A program made the translations under genes and the position numbers. This document shows, in pieces, positions 59,550 to 64,000 of a stretch of DNA of 64,000 nucleotides (the stretch's first letter is position 1; each line of letters opens with the position of its first letter). Under the pieces are notes generated by a model. That model saw only the letters and a list, made by a program, of their open reading frames with translations. It was not told the DNA's origin and searched no databases. The stretch spans positions 62,001 to 126,000 of the forward strand of contig QCHN01000003.1 in NCBI GenBank assembly GCA_003279565.1, given 5' to 3'. The stretch comes from Prochlorococcus sp. AG-402-C09 (lineage in GTDB: Bacteria > Cyanobacteriota > Cyanobacteriia > PCC-6307 > Cyanobiaceae).

Positions 59550-61679
59550 TTAAGCTTCTTCTTTTTTATATAGCTTAATAATTTTTTCTTGAATATATTT
59601 TTTCTTATCATTCAAAATTTGATTTTTGGTGTAACTACCATCACTTTGCATGTTCCAAGAGTCTTGATTTCCTTCTAAATAAGAATCTAATAAATGTTTA
59701 ATTTCTTTTTTAATTTTATTGTCTTCAATGGGTGTAACTGCTTCAACTCTTCTATCTAAATTACGTCTCATCCAATCTGCACTGCCAATAAATACCTCTG
59801 CATCTCCATTGTTATTAAACCAAAAGATTCTTGAATGCTCCAAAAACCTACCAATAATGCTTGTTACTATTATGTTTTCGCTTAAGTCTTTTTTCTGAGG
59901 ATATAGGCAGCACATTCCTCTAATTATAAGTTCAATTTTTACTCCTTCCTGTGATGCTACGTAAAGTAGCTTTATAATTTCTGGATCTACTAGTGAATTC
60001 ATTTTGGCTATTATCCTCGCCGGTAAGCCATTTTTTGCACAATTGATTTCTCTTTTTATTAGCTTTTCTATTCCACTTCTAAGAGTTACCGGTGCAACTA
60101 ATAATTTTCTATAGGATTGTTGTTTAGCAAATCCAGTCAAATAATTAAATAGTTCAATAAGATCTTGACCAAGCTCAGGTTGACAAGACAATAAGCCAAA
60201 ATCTGTATATGTTTTAGAAGTTTTTGAATTATAATTACCAGTTCCAATATGAAAGTACGTTCTTAATCTGTTTTTTTCTTTTCTTATTATCAAAGCAATT
60301 TTTGTATGAGTTTTCAGTCCAATAACTCCATAGACAACATGAACCCCAGCTTGCTCTAATTGTTTTGCCCATTGGATATTATTATCTTCATCAAATCTTG
60401 CTTTTAGCTCAACCAGAGCCATTACTTGCTTTCCTTTCTCAGCAGCTCTTATTAATGCATCAATAATTAAAGAGTCTTTGGAAATTCTATACAAGGTCAT
60501 TTTGATTCCCATGACTTGCTTATCTTCCGCAGCTTGATTAATAAACTCCTCGACTGATGTCGAGAAAAGATTGTATGGGTGATGGACTAGTAAATCATTA
60601 CGGCGAATAATGGAGAATATACTTTTGAAATTGCTTTTATTTCTAGTATCTAATTCTTCTTGTTCTCTCAATTGACTATTTTTTAGTAAATTATGAGTAA
60701 CGCCTTGATGCTCTTTAAATTTTAGTTTCGGCAGATTGAAAGCTGTTAATTCAATTAATTCATCTAACGCTAGCAACCCCTCAATTTGATATAAATTTTC
60801 TTTGTCAATATTCATCCCTTCTTGTAAAAGATCAAGAATTACTTTTGGTGTATTTGTAGAGACTTCTAGCCTGACTACTTCACCTCCTTTGCGACGCTTG
60901 CGTAAACCTTCTTCTAGTGCACTCATTAAATCATCAGCTTCAATGTCTCGAAGCTCTAGATCAGCATCTCTTGTAACGCGAAAGAACGAATATTCTTTAA
61001 CATCCATCCCAGGGAAAAGCATGGATAGATTATTTGCAATGATTTGCTCAATGGCAATCCCTGTGTATTTTGTTGAGTCTTTATCATTTAGTTCAACTGG
61101 AATACTTATAAATCTAGAAATACTTTCACCAGGAATTTTTATGCGGGTAAATTGTTCTTTATCTGATTCATTATCGACGATAATTGCAGCTAAATTTAAA
61201 CTAAGATTACTTATAAAAGGGAATGGATGAGAAGGGTCAACTGCTAAGGGAGTTAGGATCGGAAAAATTGCAGTTGTAAAATAATTATCTATCCAAACCT
61301 TTTGTCTTTCATTTAACTCTTTATATTCAAGTATAAATATATTATTTTTTTTAAAGTCCTCTTCTATATATTTTCTTGTTCTATATTGCTGCGTCTTTAA
61401 AATAGGGTCTAAATAATTTCGAATTTCAATAAGTTGTTCTTCAGGAGATTTTCCATCTTGGCTTCTTTTTGAGATTCCACCTTCTACTTGTGATTTTAAT
61501 GAAGCAACTCTAACCATAAAAAACTCGTCTAAATTATTGCTAAAGATTGAACTGAATTTTATTTTTTCTAGTAATGGTGTTTCCTCTTCTATAGCAAGTT
61601 CTAAAACACGTTTATTAAAATCTATCCAACTCAGTTCACGGTTAATATAGGTTTCATTATTGATTTTTGGGCCAGTCAT
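59550..61679 (-). CDS. ppk: Polyphosphate kinase 1
   Basis: PPK1 makes inorganic polyphosphate from ATP, a phosphate store. The 709-residue protein begins with the N-domain NRELSWIDFNKRVLELA. It has the head domain and two phospholipase-D-like catalytic domains: LKARFDEDNNIQWAK, GLKTHTKIALI and the autophosphorylated histidine region YFHIGTGNYN, then RGMCCLYPQ and GSADWMRRNLDRRVE. The 151-bp gap to the sigma factor gene is AT-rich with no clear terminator. Confidence 0.97.
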   Translation of the reverse strand: MTGPKINNETYINRELSWIDFNKRVLELAIEEETPLLEKIKFSSIFSNNLDEFFMVRVASLKSQVEGGISKRSQDGKSPEEQLIEIRNYLDPILKTQQYRTRKYIEEDFKKNNIFILEYKELNERQKVWIDNYFTTAIFPILTPLAVDPSHPFPFISNLSLNLAAIIVDNESDKEQFTRIKIPGESISRFISIPVELNDKDSTKYTGIAIEQIIANNLSMLFPGMDVKEYSFFRVTRDADLELRDIEADDLMSALEEGLRKRRKGGEVVRLEVSTNTPKVILDLLQEGMNIDKENLYQIEGLLALDELIELTAFNLPKLKFKEHQGVTHNLLKNSQLREQEELDTRNKSNFKSIFSIIRRNDLLVHHPYNLFSTSVEEFINQAAEDKQVMGIKMTLYRISKDSLIIDALIRAAEKGKQVMALVELKARFDEDNNIQWAKQLEQAGVHVVYGVIGLKTHTKIALIIRKEKNRLRTYFHIGTGNYNSKTSKTYTDFGLLSCQPELGQDLIELFNYLTGFAKQQSYRKLLVAPVTLRSGIEKLIKREINCAKNGLPARIIAKMNSLVDPEIIKLLYVASQEGVKIELIIRGMCCLYPQKKDLSENIIVTSIIGRFLEHSRIFWFNNNGDAEVFIGSADWMRRNLDRRVEAVTPIEDNKIKKEIKHLLDSYLEGNQDSWNMQSDGSYTKNQILNDKKKYIQEKIIKLYKKEEA

Positions 61680-61739
61680 CTCTATAACCTATTCATTCAA
61701 TTTCTAATTAATACTTTAATGTCTTGATCATCTATCAGT

Positions 61740-62984
61740 CTAGGAGATTGCTTTTTGCTTGCTTAGACTTTTGCCTGAAATTAAAAACATAACAAACAGT
61801 AGAAGCAATATAGTCCCAAAGAATGGACTTCTAGGGCCAAAAAGATCATATGAGCGGCCTGCGGCTATTGCTCCAAGAAACGTTCCCAGACTTTGTAAAC
61901 CCTGTAGATTTCCTAATACTGCTCCTTGCCCTATAGAACTTAGTCTTCTCGAGATTAGTGCTCGTAAACTGGGAGTTACTAGTCCAGTACCCATTGCAAG
62001 GATTGCTACCCCACTAAATACAAGAGGAATTGAAGTGTCCTTGTTTGCGAGAGTCAAAAGAATACATCCTGTCATTACAAAACCAATACCAGTAAAAGTT
62101 AATCTTGATTCCCCAAATCTTTTCACCAGAGGACCAATTAGTCCTCCTTGAACAATCATTGCTATGACTCCAACGACAATAAAAGCAGCACTACATAATT
62201 CAGGACTCCATTCAAATTTTTCTTTCAAATAAAGGACTAAAACAGCCGTAAAGCCATTAAAAGCCATAAAGAAAATAAAAAATGATAAGCAAAGTCTTCT
62301 AGCCAAAGGGTTTTTGAATACAATTAATAGCTGACTAATTGGATTTAAATCTCTTTTTCTTGGTAATAAGTTTCTTTTGTTTTTGGGCAGTGTTTCAGGC
62401 AAAAACCAAATGACAAAAATAAGATTAAATATTGCAAATCCGCTTGCGACCCATACCGGTAAAGTAACACTAAATTTAGCTAGTGCTGTTCCTAATCCAG
62501 GCCCAAGAATAAAACCTAAACCAAATGCTACTCCAATTAAACCAAAAGTTTTTGCTCGATTTTCGGGGGTTGAGATATCTGCAAGTATTGTCGTAGCAGT
62601 AGCTGCGGTACCACCACTGATACCATCAATTATTCTGGCTAAAAATAGTAAAGATAAAGGTAAAGTTGAGGCCCATAAAGGTAAATAATTATCCCAATTC
62701 AAGCTTACAGTTAATGCAAATAGACATATTCCTATTACTGAACCTGATACACATGTGATCATGATCGGTTTACGACCGAAACGATCACTCATAGCTCCGA
62801 TTAATGGGGCTGCAGCAAACTGGGATATTGCATAAGTTCCAGTAAGAAAACCAAGAGTCGTCGCGCTTGTGGTGAATTGCTCTAATAAAAAAGGTAATAA
62901 AGGCAAAACAATAGTTTCACCTAACCGATCATCTAGAAGTGTTATGAAAGCTCCTAAAAGTGTGGGAATTTTTAGCCTTCTCAA
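61740..62984 (-). CDS. MFS transporter, TetA/drug-efflux-like
   Basis: The 414-residue protein has 12 predicted membrane helices and the MFS motif GAMSDRFGRKPIMI between helices 2 and 3. GLGFILGPGLG in helix 5 fits the drug:H+ antiporter (motif C-like) group. The substrate is unknown; resemblance to TetA-type proteins does not imply tetracycline export. It is only 46 bp from the divergent GNAT gene, so the two share a promoter region. Confidence 0.9.
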   Translation of the reverse strand: MRRLKIPTLLGAFITLLDDRLGETIVLPLLPFLLEQFTTSATTLGFLTGTYAISQFAAAPLIGAMSDRFGRKPIMITCVSGSVIGICLFALTVSLNWDNYLPLWASTLPLSLLFLARIIDGISGGTAATATTILADISTPENRAKTFGLIGVAFGLGFILGPGLGTALAKFSVTLPVWVASGFAIFNLIFVIWFLPETLPKNKRNLLPRKRDLNPISQLLIVFKNPLARRLCLSFFIFFMAFNGFTAVLVLYLKEKFEWSPELCSAAFIVVGVIAMIVQGGLIGPLVKRFGESRLTFTGIGFVMTGCILLTLANKDTSIPLVFSGVAILAMGTGLVTPSLRALISRRLSSIGQGAVLGNLQGLQSLGTFLGAIAAGRSYDLFGPRSPFFGTILLLLFVMFLISGKSLSKQKAIS

Positions 62985-63030
62985 AGCAAATAGCTCATAA
63001 TTTATTCACCCTCTCATACTGTCAGAGAAC

Positions 63031-63525
63031 TTGACTTCATTTAATAGAAATAGTCTAAAACGATATTTGCGACCTTGTGAGAGTTCTGATGAAATGGCTC
63101 TAAGAGAAGTTTATGAAGATGCTATTCGAACTTGTGATAAATCCTTATATAGCCAAGAACAGATTGAAGCATGGTCAGCTTTAGTGTATCTTCCTGGGAT
63201 TTTAGATAAACCTCTGAAGCAAGGGGTGGGCTGGGTGAGTTGTGTTGATAAAACTATTGAAGCATTTGCTTTAAAATATCCCCATAATCGCTTGGCATTG
63301 CTTTATTGCCGAGGGCGTTCGTCACGGCAGGGGCATGCTACGGCTCTATTAAATCAAATTGAGGCAGATACTCTTAAAGATAGACCAATAACTTTAAAAA
63401 CCGAGGCAAGTTTATGTAGTTATCAACTGCTTTTACGTCATGGATGGACAATTATTTCCCCTGAAGAAATTCAAATAGGTGGTGTGCATTTTTCTCGTTA
63501 TTTGATGGAAAAAACTTTGTATTAA
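63031..63525 (+). CDS. GNAT family N-acetyltransferase
   Basis: The 164-residue protein has a GNAT-type layout: the N-terminal helix region ALREVYEDAIRTCDKSLYS, a central strand KYPHNRLALLYC, and the acetyl-CoA loop RGRSSRQGHATALLNQIE near residue 95-112. It resembles the E. coli YafP-like group. The substrate is unknown. The start is uncertain: the best candidate is a TTG at 63031, with no ATG in frame nearby upstream. It is divergent from the MFS gene. Confidence 0.8.
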   Translation: MTSFNRNSLKRYLRPCESSDEMALREVYEDAIRTCDKSLYSQEQIEAWSALVYLPGILDKPLKQGVGWVSCVDKTIEAFALKYPHNRLALLYCRGRSSRQGHATALLNQIEADTLKDRPITLKTEASLCSYQLLLRHGWTIISPEEIQIGGVHFSRYLMEKTLY

Positions 63526-63544
63526 ATTTATTTTTTAAAAATTT

Positions 63545-64000
63545 TTAGGAATCAATATTTTCCTCACTCCAATTAATTAATTTTTCTAAGTGCTTGATAG
63601 CAAGTCCTGAATTGATTATTTCTTTTGCTTTATTAATTCCTTCTTTAATATCAGAGCTTAAGCCTGCATAAAAAAAGTAAATACCAGCATTCCATTCAAG
63701 TGCTTTTATTAAAGGACCCTCGCCATTAAGAGCTTGTAAAGCAAATCTCTTCCATTCTGTGATGTCGTTCCATTCAATATCTTTCCCAGAACATTCGTAG
63801 TCTTTGGGATGAAAAACAGTTCTAGTTCCATGTTGATTTTTGTACTGTCCAATTGTTGATGAACGACTAATTGAAAGATCTATTCCACCTTCCAGTCCTT
63901 TGATAGTCATCACATTTTGTTCTCCCATAAGATCTAAGGTCTTCCAATGTCTTTCTTCAGTAGGTGAATGAACATAGCCACTTATATGTAGATGATTTCC
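63545..64000 (-). CDS. TrpD2/YbiB-like phosphoribosyltransferase-family protein (5' end missing)
   Basis: The frame stays open to the end of the window (it begins with GNHLHISGYVHSPTEERHW there), so only about 151 C-terminal residues are seen. EERHWKTLDLMGEQNVMTIKGLEGG, quoted in part as MTIKGLEGGIDL, and the helical C-terminus match the glycosyltransferase family 3 domain of anthranilate phosphoribosyltransferase-like TrpD2 proteins. Those often bind nucleic acid and do not necessarily make tryptophan. It converges on the GNAT gene with 19 bp between stops. Confidence 0.82.
   Translation of the reverse strand, partial: GNHLHISGYVHSPTEERHWKTLDLMGEQNVMTIKGLEGGIDLSISRSSTIGQYKNQHGTRTVFHPKDYECSGKDIEWNDITEWKRFALQALNGEGPLIKALEWNAGIYFFYAGLSSDIKEGINKAKEIINSGLAIKHLEKLINWSEENIDS

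Noticed and set aside
61740..63525. Possible horizontally acquired transporter/acetyltransferase resistance island
   Set aside because: No integrase, repeats, tRNA or clear composition shift flanks the two genes; the surrounding genes are core.

Overview
The window is AT-rich, gene-dense chromosomal DNA from a cyanobacterium. It is almost certainly a marine picocyanobacterium of the genus Prochlorococcus, probably a low-light lineage close to NATL strains; that strain-level guess rests on impression, not on a search. The evidence is a plastid-type NADP GAPDH (gap2), a TLP40-like lumenal cyclophilin, a VTE5-type phytol kinase, a bidomain sucrose-phosphate synthase, DUF502, DUF1400 and DUF3134 proteins, a group 2 sigma factor and very short intergenic gaps. 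The gene order running leftwards from dnaN also matches what I remember of Prochlorococcus genomes, which are usually numbered from dnaN. I see no rRNA, tRNA, CRISPR array, insertion sequence or prophage.

The centre of the window is the 373-bp gap between dnaN and thrC (30694-31066), the only gene-free stretch longer than 300 bases. It looks like the chromosomal replication origin: an AT-rich segment, then four tandem TAG triplets resembling a DnaA-trio, two tandem TGTGGTTTT near-boxes, and a cluster of DnaA boxes that includes two perfect TTTTCCACA copies. To the left the + strand reads A/C-rich and to the right T/G-rich, as expected where two forks diverge.

Left arm, read outwards from the origin: dnaN, a PRC-barrel protein, purL and purF lie in one tight minus-strand run. 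Then come a type IIA topoisomerase A subunit, a TPR protein and queG on the plus strand; DUF502, nusB, ftsY, a GAF-PP2C phosphatase, argH and an RRM/glycine-rich RNA-binding protein on minus; a tRNA-dihydrouridine synthase on plus; msrB, grpE, dnaJ, a TusA-like protein and rsgA on minus; ybaB, murB and murC on plus; gap2 on minus; thiL and a cyclophilin on plus; efp and accB on minus; pdxA and a partial sugar-nucleotide epimerase-like gene on plus.

Right arm: thrC, a DUF1400 protein and a UbiB/ABC1 kinase on minus; recN, uvrA and sucrose-phosphate synthase on plus; a small unknown protein, mraY and a DUF3134 protein on minus; two tiny membrane proteins and argG on plus; rpsF, a Tic20-like protein and aroE on minus; dnaK; a ThiO-like oxidase on minus; purU with an O-antigen-ligase-like protein on plus; a ClC channel and acnB on minus; DAHP synthase on plus; phytol kinase, sigma factor, ppk and an MFS transporter on minus; a GNAT enzyme on plus; and a partial TrpD2-like gene cut by the window end.

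Most of this is core metabolism and information processing: replication (dnaN, topoisomerase), repair (recN, uvrA), protein folding (grpE-dnaJ, dnaK, cyclophilin), purine, arginine, aromatic and peptidoglycan synthesis. I found no obvious novel multi-gene system. The items most worth a second look are the origin architecture, an amidophosphoribosyltransferase that appears to have lost iron-sulfur ligands, a decayed phosphatase domain on sucrose-phosphate synthase, an apparently exported MsrB, a 42-bp tandem repeat in the RNA-binding protein, and several small genes of unknown role.
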